From Thermogutta terrifontis (GTDB lineage Bacteria > Planctomycetota > Planctomycetia > Pirellulales > Thermoguttaceae), in contig NZ_CP018477.1 of assembly GCF_002277955.1 (NCBI RefSeq), positions 2,687,206 to 2,751,205 of the forward strand: a DNA stretch of 64,000 bases, given 5' to 3'. A program made the translations under genes and the position numbers. Every line of letters begins with the position of its first letter. Positions within the stretch are counted from its first letter, which is position 1. Positions 9,401-17,554 of the stretch are shown in pieces. The notes below the pieces were generated by a model, which worked only from the letters and a program-made list of their open reading frames with translations, did not search any database and was not told the DNA's origin.

Positions 9401-10232
9401 TCAGCCAAGACAAGTCTTGCCCCTCGTGAATCGGCCAGCGAAAGAACTCTCGGGCATTGTGATCTGTTCCAAGACTCATAGGGAAAATAAACCGCGTTCC
9501 GGTTTTATTGGGGAAAGCCGTGCAGTTCCAGAAATAATAGGGGTGCATGCCGTCAGTGGGATTGTAGAGCGAAATAGTTTCCTCCAGGAACGCCTTGCCC
9601 GGACGGAGTGTCACGCGAACGATCCAGCGGGTCCGAAAGATTTGCTCGGTGTTCGAAATCTCCAGGGTGGCGGAACCATCCGGATTCTGACGGGCTGCCA
9701 CGTTAACGGGCGAGAGACACGTGACGGTGTGTCCGTGGGGACCCGAGTTCCATTCAATGCCACCGGAAATCCAGGCTCCGCGCATGGCGATCATGGCGGG
9801 TTTTATCACACGATTCAGATGGAACATCTCCTGGCCGGTTGTCTTGTCCAACACGGAATGAATGCGCCCTCCCAATTCCGGAAGGCAGATCACGCGCAGG
9901 TACTCATTTTCCAAGCCCACTGCTCGGTAGGTCCGTTCCACTTTGGTGCGCAGAAGATGGTCTTGCATGACATAGGGATAGACGATGCTCCCGTGAACGG
10001 TTGTGGAAAGCCGTGGACCGCCTTCCAAAGCCCAGAACTTGGGGTTGATGTCTTCTTCCCAGGGATAGGTGGGAATTGTAAGCTCCTGTTCGAAAACGCG
10101 AACTTTTTCGGGAGTCTCCATTCCTGTCGCTCGAACCCCTAATGGACAAAGTACTAATGCAATTGTCCAGTACGTCAAAACCGGCCAAGGATGTTTGCCA
10201 GATTGAACCTTGCCATATCTGGAATTGTTCAT
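6462..10232 (-). CDS. Giant secreted DUF5107-TPR-CBM9-like protein
   Basis: 1256 residues. A signal peptide (VLTYWTIALVLCPLGVRA) is followed by a DUF5107-type domain at about 45-400, a galactose-mutarotase-like beta-sandwich (ELGGRIHSVLDKTTGQEMFH, YYFWNCTAFPN). TPR arrays at about 505-960 include units such as DLATDRRRARELYQKALEKDPKHVRSL and PWTKAVELEPSNSVAWRNLG. The C-terminus (about 1060-1256) resembles family 9 carbohydrate-binding modules (LLYNDRYLYVAFECED, EVFLCPTGNPRLYYELNVSP). Ribosome site GAGGAGGTGA lies 4 nt before the ATG. It is the second gene of a pair, 29 nt after the propeller gene's stop. Probably involved in extracellular glycan handling; the exact reaction is unknown. Confidence 0.85.
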   Translation of the reverse strand: MNNSRYGKVQSGKHPWPVLTYWTIALVLCPLGVRATGMETPEKVRVFEQELTIPTYPWEEDINPKFWALEGGPRLSTTVHGSIVYPYVMQDHLLRTKVERTYRAVGLENEYLRVICLPELGGRIHSVLDKTTGQEMFHLNRVIKPAMIAMRGAWISGGIEWNSGPHGHTVTCLSPVNVAARQNPDGSATLEISNTEQIFRTRWIVRVTLRPGKAFLEETISLYNPTDGMHPYYFWNCTAFPNKTGTRFIFPMSLGTDHNAREFFRWPIHEGQDLSWLKNYDTYASVFAVQCTHDFFGAYDVDADRGLVQWADHRELSGKKAWTWGEWEFGRVAEQDLTDEDGPYIEVQSGPLPTQSDYGRLRPRQTVAWREWWYPVHGLGDGFEFATRHVAINVMRGRKGVEVRAIATGVYNGATCIISQENREIARYSVDLSPQKPVRLAVPVAASQSFCVEFRAKDGSLLAAYKSPLEIPKVEPPDPSQFREKPDAEKLADDFYKAGEKADLATDRRRARELYQKALEKDPKHVRSLCGLAVLDFEAGQYESALTWLTHALKESPDDPWSLFYAAASQYQLQNWQEAWNLTARAEKHPETAAASADLLGRIAMRRGDFGTAEAAFRRALQAKPDDPVSEDHLILALYAKGEREEALNRAASRSAQETTAIVPAWILVIGKSEDEKVFLKRMLDRLGEFEFEVLEAVHFLKDVGQDALATRLVQIVTADPQAVPKLSAMTYWTLAWLLDGQGKTEAAKQMLAQAMQHRVPKRFASRVEEIPVLKYVVAANPSDSHAWFQLGCLLAALGRVDEAIPPWTKAVELEPSNSVAWRNLGLEAAARGDLAAAEKYYRQAIKSNPQDQTLYRDLAELLVAAGRRSEAISLVETMPLSGVRRTDLTVLLAQMYFDSEQYDDCLRVLENAPYFTNWEGQDIVWRLFNRAHIRRGQQRMDRGDLRSALADFEAALTYPKNLHVGRSNKPIEAPARYWQGVALAKLGRLEEAKEAWQVGAGMPSVPGEQDEYRQKCAEALRELPPGLGAERIFLFEPVYRCFKIERDLELTGALDDPLWHAAPVAELGDPIAGKPARHKTRARLLYNDRYLYVAFECEDDFVWGTLQERDSPIYDEECVEVFLCPTGNPRLYYELNVSPLNTVFDAFILNGRPVGGERVRFIGLKDFTCDGLVTKVAIDGKVGERGAKGWSVEYAIPFKAIVGGPTEIPQPGEQWFINLFRIDALNPQEREYYSWVPPGAVDFHRPWRFGILKFD

Positions 10233-10261
10233 AGCTCACCTCCTCAGTGAGAGAAAACCGT

Positions 10262-11512
10262 TTACAAGGCCTTCTCGATAATCGACGAAATGTCAATCAA
10301 ATAGATTTGACGCCCGCTCTCGTGGGGAGAATCCACGGTGATGTATCGCCCGGTCCGACTCACCCGAGGATGGGTATCGCACCGCCATTCTCCTGTATAC
10401 TGGGGCGGTGAGAGGAGCGCGGCCAGCTCAACACGGGTATTCGTGGGCACGTGGTAGAGATAGACGTGTTGCAGACGCTGGGCATCGGGATAGGTGTCGC
10501 ACACAATCCACTCGCCCCCGGGCAAATAGTTGCAATGGCCGTCGCCCGGCCCCATGACTCCCTGTCCCACTGGTTCGACACGTCCTTCCGGACGGTCCTC
10601 CCAGAGGAAGAATCCCCAGTTCTCCTTGGGATGCCGACGAGAATATGCCAAAACGTGACGTCCATCCCGCCAGACGAAATGGGAAACGTAACCCGAGTCG
10701 ATCACCACGCGCAGATCTGTGCCATCCAGATTCGCCGAGAGCATCCGCGTGTACCACGATTTACTGTCGCTTTTTTTCCACCGGTGTAGGAAAACGAAAC
10801 GATCACCTGATGGATTGACCAGCAAATGATTGAACCAGTGGACACATCCTTCCAAAGAGCCATGCTGCCAGGGAATGCTCGCCACTTCCGCGAGAGAGAG
10901 AATCAGTTCGCTCTTTCCCGTTTCCAAATCCACACGCCAGATCCCCGAGTTCTCGGGCGCCGGCAGATCGGCGTACGGATCGGGTATGCCGTTATACCCG
11001 TAACCGGGACGGGCCCATCCGAGACGACGGAAGTCCGTCGTCACTGCTGTCCGGCCATCTGGCGACACTGCGTAGATAGGACAGCTAATCGTTCGGCACC
11101 GACCTGTGCGCACATTCAAAATTCGGGCAACGTAGCGATCCCCTTCTCGATCGTTGAATATTACCTCGGAATCGCTCCCGGGTCGCCACTGGAGCATGCA
11201 TCCCTGCTGCCAGCACCACGCGGTGGTCCGGGCGAAAGGTATCCACTCATCGTCATTGTTAAGATCGATCATGCCCAGCGTGATGACATCGTCCGGGCGC
11301 GGCGACCGGTGTTCGAAATCAACCGCCATCCCCAGAACATAGCGATCACTGGGGTCGAACTGGAATTTATCGTAGTATCCGAACCAGTGGTAACTGGGCG
11401 GTCGTGTCAATGGCCGAAGAGAGGTCTGCGGAGGGAGTTGCCAGCGTATGAACGACCCGGCCGCGAAGGTCAGGTTCAACCCGAGCCACCTGCGACGCGA
11501 TAATCGTGCCAT
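10262..11512 (-). CDS. Tat-type exported beta-propeller protein (TolB/oligogalacturonide-lyase-like)
   Basis: 416 residues. The N-terminus MARLSRRRWLGLNLTFAAG carries a twin-Arg-like RRRWLGL motif followed by a hydrophobic stretch. The rest has repeated beta-blades with short 'SPDGR'-type turns (YAVSPDGRTAVTTDFR, LVNPSGDRFVFLHRWKK, WRDGRHVLAYSRR, VSRTGRYITVDSPHE), as in TolB/WD40-like or oligogalacturonate-lyase propellers. His residues are frequent (HWFGYYDKFQFDP, DGHCNYLPGGEW, CDTHPRVS), hinting at a metal site at the propeller face as in PL22 lyases. It lies 29 nt upstream of the DUF5107-TPR gene and is probably co-expressed with it. Confidence 0.7.
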   Translation of the reverse strand: MARLSRRRWLGLNLTFAAGSFIRWQLPPQTSLRPLTRPPSYHWFGYYDKFQFDPSDRYVLGMAVDFEHRSPRPDDVITLGMIDLNNDDEWIPFARTTAWCWQQGCMLQWRPGSDSEVIFNDREGDRYVARILNVRTGRCRTISCPIYAVSPDGRTAVTTDFRRLGWARPGYGYNGIPDPYADLPAPENSGIWRVDLETGKSELILSLAEVASIPWQHGSLEGCVHWFNHLLVNPSGDRFVFLHRWKKSDSKSWYTRMLSANLDGTDLRVVIDSGYVSHFVWRDGRHVLAYSRRHPKENWGFFLWEDRPEGRVEPVGQGVMGPGDGHCNYLPGGEWIVCDTYPDAQRLQHVYLYHVPTNTRVELAALLSPPQYTGEWRCDTHPRVSRTGRYITVDSPHESGRQIYLIDISSIIEKAL

Positions 11513-11990
11513 TTTCTACACCGCGATTGTAAGTTGGCGGATCAAAAACCCCGTGCGATAGTCGTACAACCCGCTGAGACTCCAGCAAACAGGCACCGGT
11601 ATTGTAACGCTGACTCTTGCTACCAGTAACCCGGGGAATAGCCATGCTCCGGGGCGTTTCAACACGGTACGGGATATCAACGGTCTACACGCTTCAAGCC
11701 ATTTCGTCCGTGGGATCGAGAAGAAAAGACCATTGTGGCAACGGGAATCGGGGAACGAAGCCGCTACGTCAAACCAATAGCCACGGTTTCATGCTGGGCG
11801 CGGTAACTCCGAAATTGCCGCCGAAGTTAGCCCAACGGGGAACCTTAAGCCGCTATGTGGTGTAAACCTGAATCAGGCCTGACTCATCCCTACTTTTCCT
11901 CTGCCAGTGAACACGCAGGCGTCCACACGCGTTCGCATGAAAGTGAGACTCAGCCCGAAGGGGCATGGTTATCTTGCCCGCTGAAAGCCG
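11513..11990. other. Intergenic stretch, no gene seen
   Basis: Nearly 480 bases lie between the propeller gene start and the repeat array. No frame here has both a ribosome site and a recognisable product. It should contain the promoter of the minus-strand propeller/DUF5107 pair. Confidence 0.45.
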
Positions 11991-12210
11991 GTGGATCTTC
12001 GATGTTGGAAATGTGGACCTGACAAGCAGGTCCCTCCAGAAAAAGATCGGAGGGGCACGCTTGTCGTGCCCGGAAGGACGTGGCTCCACATGTGGAGTGC
12101 GGGGCTTCAGCCCCGCTTTCAGCGCGGGACTTCAGTCCCCGGCGAAAGTCAATGAAGGTTGAATGAAGGACCCGACAAGCGGGTCCCTCCGGGAGAGGTC
12201 CGTCGGCAGA

Positions 12211-12466
12211 AAGGTCGGGGGGGCACGCTTGTCGTGCCCGGTGAAATGAAATGGATCACCCATGGTGGAAAAGCGGACCTGACAAGCAGGTCTCTCCATT
12301 GTGTGGATTGGAGGATCGGGTGCCGCCGACCGGTCACCCTGGTTCCATCCGGGCGGACGGCAAGGTGGTGAAGGCTAAAGCCTTCACCGAAAAGCGGCGA
12401 TGAATCGCCGCACTCCATGGAGTGCGGGGCTTCAGCCCCGCTTTCAGCGCGGGACTTCAGTCCCCG
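12211..12466 (+). repeat. Direct repeat copy 1 (about 256 bp)
   Basis: This segment recurs almost base for base 318 bp downstream at 12529-12784 with no insertion or deletion. Differences are single bases, for example AA versus GA in the loop at 12377 and TTCAGCCCC versus TTTAGCACC near 12431. The segment holds the run of type A and type B hairpins. Its own left flank (12122-12260) recurs a third time at 12765-12903, a constant offset of 643. Confidence 0.9.
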
Positions 12467-12528
12467 ATGAAACGAAAATAATGATCGAACGTTGACAAAC
12501 GGACCTAACAAGCAGGTCCCTCCAGAAA

Positions 12529-12784
12529 AAGGTCGGAGGGGCACGCTTGTCGTGCCCGGTGAAATGAAATGGATCACCCATGGTGGGAAAGCGGACCTGA
12601 CAAGCAGGTCTCTCCATTGTGTGGATTGGAGGATCGGGTGCCGCCGACCGGTCACCCTGGTTCCATCCGGGCGGACGGCAAGGTGGTGAAGGCTGAAGCC
12701 TTCACCGAAAAGCGGCGATGAATCGCCGCACTCCATGGAGTGCGGGGCTTTAGCACCGCTTTCGGCGCGGGACTTCAGTCCCCG
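12529..12784 (+). repeat. Direct repeat copy 2 (about 256 bp)
   Basis: This is the near-identical second copy of 12211-12466 at an offset of 318 bases. It runs directly into the partial third copy (12765-12903). The arrangement looks like tandem segmental duplication of a pre-existing hairpin block. Confidence 0.9.
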
Positions 12785-13020
12785 GCGAAAGTCAATGAAG
12801 GTTGAATGAAGGACCCGACAAGCGGGTCCCTCCGGGAGGGGTCCGTCGGCAAAAAGGTCGGAGGGGCACGCTTGTCGTGCCCGGTGAAATGAAATGGATC
12901 ACTTATCGTGGAGAAACGGATTTGACAAGCAAGTCTCTCCGAGGCGCGCGGCATGCCCTTCCCGGTGTTGACACCCGCGCACCACATCGGTCGGGCAACC
13001 CCAGTAGGGCAGGTTCATGA

Positions 13021-13391
13021 ACGACCCCCACCAAACCAATCGATCCCGCACGGATTGCCCCTAACGAATGGGCCACTCAATCCATCAAGCATGCATTGCC
13101 CTTCCTGATGCGGCGAAAAAAGGTTGCGGTTCTTACTTTTCCCCGGATCGCCGTTCGCTTTGATACTTGTGAATGGATGAACTCCTTCAGTGATTTCATC
13201 TTGTCGCCTGCCCCACGTTTTTGATAACATGGGCAACCTGGAGAGTCGGTCGATCTGAACGTGGCACCTGTCGCGAGACGGAGGATAGATCGTTAACGTA
13301 GCTGGCTCGATCCGGAAAGTGGCCGATTACACTGCTTTCACCCGTGACAGACGGTAACTAAAGCCTTCATCAAACCATATGAGGGGAACGG
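13021..13391. other. Intergenic stretch upstream of exporter gene
   Basis: About 370 bases between the repeat cluster and the RND exporter. No gene or strong structure was recognised. The exporter promoter is expected here. Confidence 0.4.
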
Positions 13392-16316
13392 ATGCCCCAG
13401 TTGCAGAAGATTCATTTCCTCGCCTATCTTTCCCGGCAACTTGTTACGCTGGCTACATATCGGCCTGTACTTACACTGATTCTCGGAGGCTTTATCGCGG
13501 CCATTAGCATATTTGCGGGTATTCGGTTCATTGAAATCCACACAAGCCGGGCGGATCTTCTCAATCCCCGAAACGAATACCACCGCCGCTGGCTCGCGTA
13601 TGTGCGAGAGTTTTCTGATCAGGAAGACGTTTATGTGGTCGTCCAGGGCGATTCTCCCGACCAAATTAAGCCGATCCTCGCTGAGATCGCCAGCCAACTG
13701 GAGAAACACCCTGAATTTTTCCATTCCATCCTTTGGCGCGTAGACAAAAGCAATCTTAAACGAAAAGGCCTTTATTACCTGCCGAAGGATGATCTCGCCC
13801 GACTTGCACAGAAGATCGTTAGCTTTCAGGCTGTTCTCGGCTCCCAGATACACCTCGTCGACCCAGCGGCGTTTGTTGCGGGACTGGCGCAACTCGTCGC
13901 GCAAACCGGTTCGCCTGAACCACTCCTGCAATATCACTCTCAGCTTGTGGAAAGTCTCTCTCTTCTCGGCCGGATTTTAGCCGGTAGCAGTCCGTCAGGT
14001 GACGGTCTGACCCAAATGAGCGGAGTAAGTGCCTCACACCCCGCCAACGATTACGGGAGGGCAGAAACCACTACTGGGGATTTTTCCATTGAGAAAACGG
14101 ATGCCGAGGAGATGTTCTTCTCCCCCGATGGCCGACTGGGGCTCCTCACACTTCGATTTACTCCGGATAGCGGCAGGCAATTCACGCGGTTCAGTGAACA
14201 TATCTGTACCCTCCGAGCCATACTGCACGAGGTGGAATCCCAGCATCAGGGGGTGTCCATCGGCGCCACAGGTCTTCCCCTGCTGGAATACGACGAGATG
14301 AAGTCCAGCAGTTCATCAGCGGCAATGGCTGTCCTCTCGCTGGCGGGGGTCGTCTTCGTATTCTTTGCCGGATTTGGGGGAGTCCGCTACCCTGTGGCCG
14401 TCAGTTTGTCGCTTTTGATGGGTGTCACCTGGTCAGTTGGATATGTTGCAGCCGCGGTCGGGCATCTCAATATTCTGACGAGTGCCTTTGGGGCGATGCT
14501 CATTGGTCTGGGCGACTACGGTGTCCATTTCGTCTCGCACTATCTGGACACCAAGCGGAAGACCCGTCAAACGCGGGAAGCGTTAATTGCAACGGCGACA
14601 CAGGTTGGACCAGGAATCGCGACCGGTGCCATCACCACAGCGGCCGCATTTTTTGCAGGTGCGTTGACCGATTTTCTCGGCGTGGCAGAATTGGGGATTA
14701 TTGCCGGTGGCGGGGTGTTGCTTTGCTGGCTTTCCGATATGACGGTCCTTCCGGCTGTCATCTGCCTGATGGATCGTGAGACTGATGCGCGTTCTTTACC
14801 CCACGACCTTGAGCTTGCACCCTGGTTCAGCTTCATAGCGAAGGCACCGCGGGGTATCACCCTGGGTATGGCAGCAGCGACAGGCTTTCTTGCACTGGGG
14901 TTATCCGGCTTACAGTACGATTACAATCTGCTTAATCTCCAGCCCGTGGGCCTGGACAGCGTGCAAACCCAGGAAAAACTTGTGACCCATATGAGCCGAA
15001 GCAGCTACTTTGCCCTATCCATGGCCCCGTCCCTTGAGGAGGCTCGCCGCCGCAAAGCGGAATTTCTGGCTCTTCCCACCGTCGATCGGGTGGAAGACCT
15101 GGCTTCCGTCATCCCGGAGGATATTGGTGCCAAAAAGCCTTATGTGGAAGCTATCGTGGCCGCCGTTCAGCCACTCGTCAATTCAGCTGCGATTTCTTCT
15201 GAACAACTCAGTCAGGCCCTGGCTGTTCTAGCAAGCGCTGCTACCGAGCTGCAAGGCGGCTCACAATTGGCGCAATGGATCGGTCAGATGCGAAATCAGG
15301 TGGCGCACTTTACCTCTGAAGAGTTGACGACACGCTTGGAAAAATATCGGGAAAGTGTCAGCCAGGCATTTCCACTGAAACCGGAAATGGTCAGGAATTT
15401 GACAGCGGAACCGCCAGAATTGACTGACCTTCCGCCAGCCCTTGTTGATCGGTTTGTTGGTCGAACGAGCCAGCACCTGCTTCAAATTTACTGCAAAGGA
15501 GACTTTTGGGATCCCGAGACGATGCGGGAGTTTGTAACGCAGGTCCGGCGGGTGGATCCGGCGGCCACAGGAAATCCTATCCAGATCTATGAGGCCTGCC
15601 ATCAAATGAATCGTGCCTACATCGAGGCCGCGTTATACGCATTTTTTGCGATTCTGATCGTGCTTTACATTGATTTCCGCAACCTGAAGGATGTCCTTCT
15701 GGCTCTTATCCCGTTGTTCCTGGGAATGGTGTGCTTATTCGGTTTGATGGGCTGGTTGAACCTACCGTTAAACCCGGCAAACATGATCACGCTGCCACTC
15801 ATATTGGGTATTGGAATCGATAACGGGGTGCACATCGTTCACGACTTCCGCAAGCAGGGAATAGACTACAAGATGCCCAGCAATGCGACCCTGGTTGCGG
15901 TCGTTGTCAACAGCCTCACAACCATGATTGGGTTTGGAGCACTTATGCTCTCTCCCCATCGTGGGCTGGAAAGCCTGGGGCGTGTGCTGACTTTCGGGGT
16001 GGGATTGACGCTGGTTACGGCCCTGCTCATGCCCGGCTTTCTTCGGTGGATCCACGGCCTGCTGAGATCCGAATCCACATTGAACACCGAGTGGACGACA
16101 TTTATCAAGGAAATTCTCGATGAGCGGACAGCGGAAGGCGCGGGAACGGATTCAGATACGCCAGCCGTAGTCCCGATCCGTGCAAAAAACCGGGTGTCCA
16201 CCAATCCGCAGCCCACAGATAGAGACGAACAACAGCAACCCACAACCGTAGATGGTGCACCGCTCTCTCAGACAGAACCAGCAATGGGAGGCGTCCGACC
16301 CCGACGCGCGGCGTGA
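13392..16316 (+). CDS. RND/MMPL-family exporter (HpnN-like)
   Basis: 974 residues. One N-terminal transmembrane helix (PVLTLILGGFIAAISIFAGI) is followed by a large extracytoplasmic loop. A first set of helices at about 310-460 includes the sterol-sensing-type pattern GMLI-like AFGAMLIGLGDYGVHFVSHYLD. A second loop and a duplicated helical set at about 745-890 follow (PLILGIGIDNGVHIVHDFR). The paired GxGxDxGxH motifs in each half are typical of MMPL/RND transporters, and the closest remembered group is hopanoid-associated HpnN. The C-terminus is a polar, disordered tail. The ribosome site GAGGGGA precedes ATG 13392. The substrate is not evident; it could be a lipid or hopanoid. Confidence 0.85.
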   Translation: MPQLQKIHFLAYLSRQLVTLATYRPVLTLILGGFIAAISIFAGIRFIEIHTSRADLLNPRNEYHRRWLAYVREFSDQEDVYVVVQGDSPDQIKPILAEIASQLEKHPEFFHSILWRVDKSNLKRKGLYYLPKDDLARLAQKIVSFQAVLGSQIHLVDPAAFVAGLAQLVAQTGSPEPLLQYHSQLVESLSLLGRILAGSSPSGDGLTQMSGVSASHPANDYGRAETTTGDFSIEKTDAEEMFFSPDGRLGLLTLRFTPDSGRQFTRFSEHICTLRAILHEVESQHQGVSIGATGLPLLEYDEMKSSSSSAAMAVLSLAGVVFVFFAGFGGVRYPVAVSLSLLMGVTWSVGYVAAAVGHLNILTSAFGAMLIGLGDYGVHFVSHYLDTKRKTRQTREALIATATQVGPGIATGAITTAAAFFAGALTDFLGVAELGIIAGGGVLLCWLSDMTVLPAVICLMDRETDARSLPHDLELAPWFSFIAKAPRGITLGMAAATGFLALGLSGLQYDYNLLNLQPVGLDSVQTQEKLVTHMSRSSYFALSMAPSLEEARRRKAEFLALPTVDRVEDLASVIPEDIGAKKPYVEAIVAAVQPLVNSAAISSEQLSQALAVLASAATELQGGSQLAQWIGQMRNQVAHFTSEELTTRLEKYRESVSQAFPLKPEMVRNLTAEPPELTDLPPALVDRFVGRTSQHLLQIYCKGDFWDPETMREFVTQVRRVDPAATGNPIQIYEACHQMNRAYIEAALYAFFAILIVLYIDFRNLKDVLLALIPLFLGMVCLFGLMGWLNLPLNPANMITLPLILGIGIDNGVHIVHDFRKQGIDYKMPSNATLVAVVVNSLTTMIGFGALMLSPHRGLESLGRVLTFGVGLTLVTALLMPGFLRWIHGLLRSESTLNTEWTTFIKEILDERTAEGAGTDSDTPAVVPIRAKNRVSTNPQPTDRDEQQQPTTVDGAPLSQTEPAMGGVRPRRAA

Positions 16317-16565
16317 CATTTTGACTGGTCAGGCACAACATTCCAAAGTCGGTGTGCGTCATCACACACGCGGACGGTGGTGGGAATCTTAGGAGCCTCC
16401 CGAGGCAACGGTGGTAAACGGGCAATGGGTTGCCTCAGGCGCGGAGTGGATGAAGATCACAAAAGCATCGAAGAATGCGGGAGCGAAATAAGATCACGCG
16501 GGTATGGAATTTGGCACGGATGCTGGCATGAGACAACGAACGCTGACATGAGACTCTTACGTCCC

Positions 16566-16898
16566 TCAGGATAGTTCATCCCGTGGCTCCACGTCTTCCT
16601 CCTCTTCCTCGATCCCGGGAGAGAGCTCGCCCGTCTTCTGTTCCACCACTGGTTTCTCGGCAAGAGCTTCCGCGCGAACCAGTTCGCCCAGCAGGATCAG
16701 AGAAATCCAGAACACCAGGACCGTCAACGTGATTCCCGCGATACATCCCACACCAAGGCCAATATAGCGAAAGGTAGAGGCGGCCGCCGAATCTCCCACG
16801 GCAGCTATCACCTCGGCGACTGAAAGCACCGCCGCCAGCGACACGATCGCCAGAAAAAGTATTGCCAGCAAGGCCAGCAAGATCCGCAGTCGAAGCAT
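16566..16898 (-). CDS. Small two-helix membrane protein
   Basis: 110 residues. The first helix (ILLALLAILFLAIVSLAAVLSVAEVIAAV) and the second (YIGLGVGCIAGITLTVLVFWISLILLGELV) are separated by a short polar turn. The tail is very acidic (EEEEEDVEPRDE). AAGGAACG stands upstream of ATG 16898. The composition and ribosome site support a real gene, but no family was recognised. It converges on the exporter gene. Confidence 0.6.
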   Translation of the reverse strand: MLRLRILLALLAILFLAIVSLAAVLSVAEVIAAVGDSAAASTFRYIGLGVGCIAGITLTVLVFWISLILLGELVRAEALAEKPVVEQKTGELSPGIEEEEEDVEPRDELS

Positions 16899-17554
16899 CC
16901 CCCACGTTCCTTGTAGTTCGGTTCACCATAATAGCCCATGAAATGTTTATCTTCAGCAGTTTCCGCATTCTCGTCAACATATGTATAAGGGTTGTATTCA
17001 GCCAATGTGCGGCGCATGGGGGTGCTGTGGGGAAAAGAAAAGCCCTGTTCCATCCAGGTGCCCCGCGTAGGGGCAATTCATGAATTGCCCCTATCAGAAC
17101 TGCCTGGCCACGTTCCCCATGTTGCAGGACCAATTCACGACGCTACCCTAGCGGTGGCCCAGACGCCGGAGACGTGGGTTGCAAGCCAGGTTCACGTTTT
17201 CATCCAACGGCGACTTCGAAAGTACTTGCATTGCGGGGATAAGGCTCTCGCCTCATTTCGATCAGAGGCAAACCACGGAGCGGAAATGACGAGAACGTCC
17301 CTCGAAGAGTACCCCAAAAATATTTCACGCTTTCGTGCCCATTGGGAACCGATGGAACCTAAATTTTTTGAGATTTCCGCAAAATATGATAGTTTCAACA
17401 TCCGGCTACGTACCTGCATGGCTCTTTTTTGCAGATCGGGGCAATTGAGTGTACGCATACGGTAGCAGGCCGGATAATGAAAGAAGAGTGCCGAGGCATA
17501 TGGTACTGAAAGAAAAGGACGGGGTCGCAAACCGAGGCACACAGGGGAGAAGGG
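16899..17554. other. Intergenic stretch with one dispersed palindrome
   Basis: About 650 bases between the divergent small membrane protein and the pseudo-hydrolase gene. The palindrome at 17068-17093 is annotated separately. The open frames at 16992-17465 and 17192-17581 have no recognisable product or ribosome site. Confidence 0.45.
17068..17093. repeat. Dispersed palindrome, perfect copy
   Basis: Perfect 26-base palindrome with arms TAGGGGCAATTCA and TGAATTGCCCCTA. Related copies stand at 26989-27014, 42786-42807, 42898-42912 (half), 59645-59670 and 62710-62739, all outside genes. Confidence 0.9.

Larger units (their letters stand above)
11991..12940. repeat. Hairpin-rich repeat cluster
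   Basis: A non-coding array built from small hairpins, many of them repeated. Type A has a 6-7 bp stem closing on loop ACAAG, at 12015-12033, 12168-12186, 12275-12293, 12501-12519, 12593-12611, 12811-12829 and 12918-12936. The same type on the other strand (stem GGGCACG, loop CTTGT) is at 12221-12239 and near 12053, 12539 and 12864. Type B has TTCA, GA or AA loops: 12367-12388 (10 bp stem), 12394-12411 (8 bp), 12424-12441 (7 bp) and 12451-12464. Stems differ between copies while loops stay constant. Small open frames across it (for example 12149-12736) are by-products. Confidence 0.85.

Noticed and set aside
9066-10142. 358-residue plus-strand open frame
   Set aside because: It is antisense to the DUF5107-TPR gene, which has clear homology and a strong ribosome site.
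12149-12736. 195-residue minus-strand open frame repeating a peptide block
   Set aside because: Its internal repetition simply mirrors the duplicated hairpin DNA. No ribosome site or known fold.
11991-12940. CRISPR array
   Set aside because: Repeats are palindromic, of varied lengths and not separated by uniform unique spacers. No cas genes are near.
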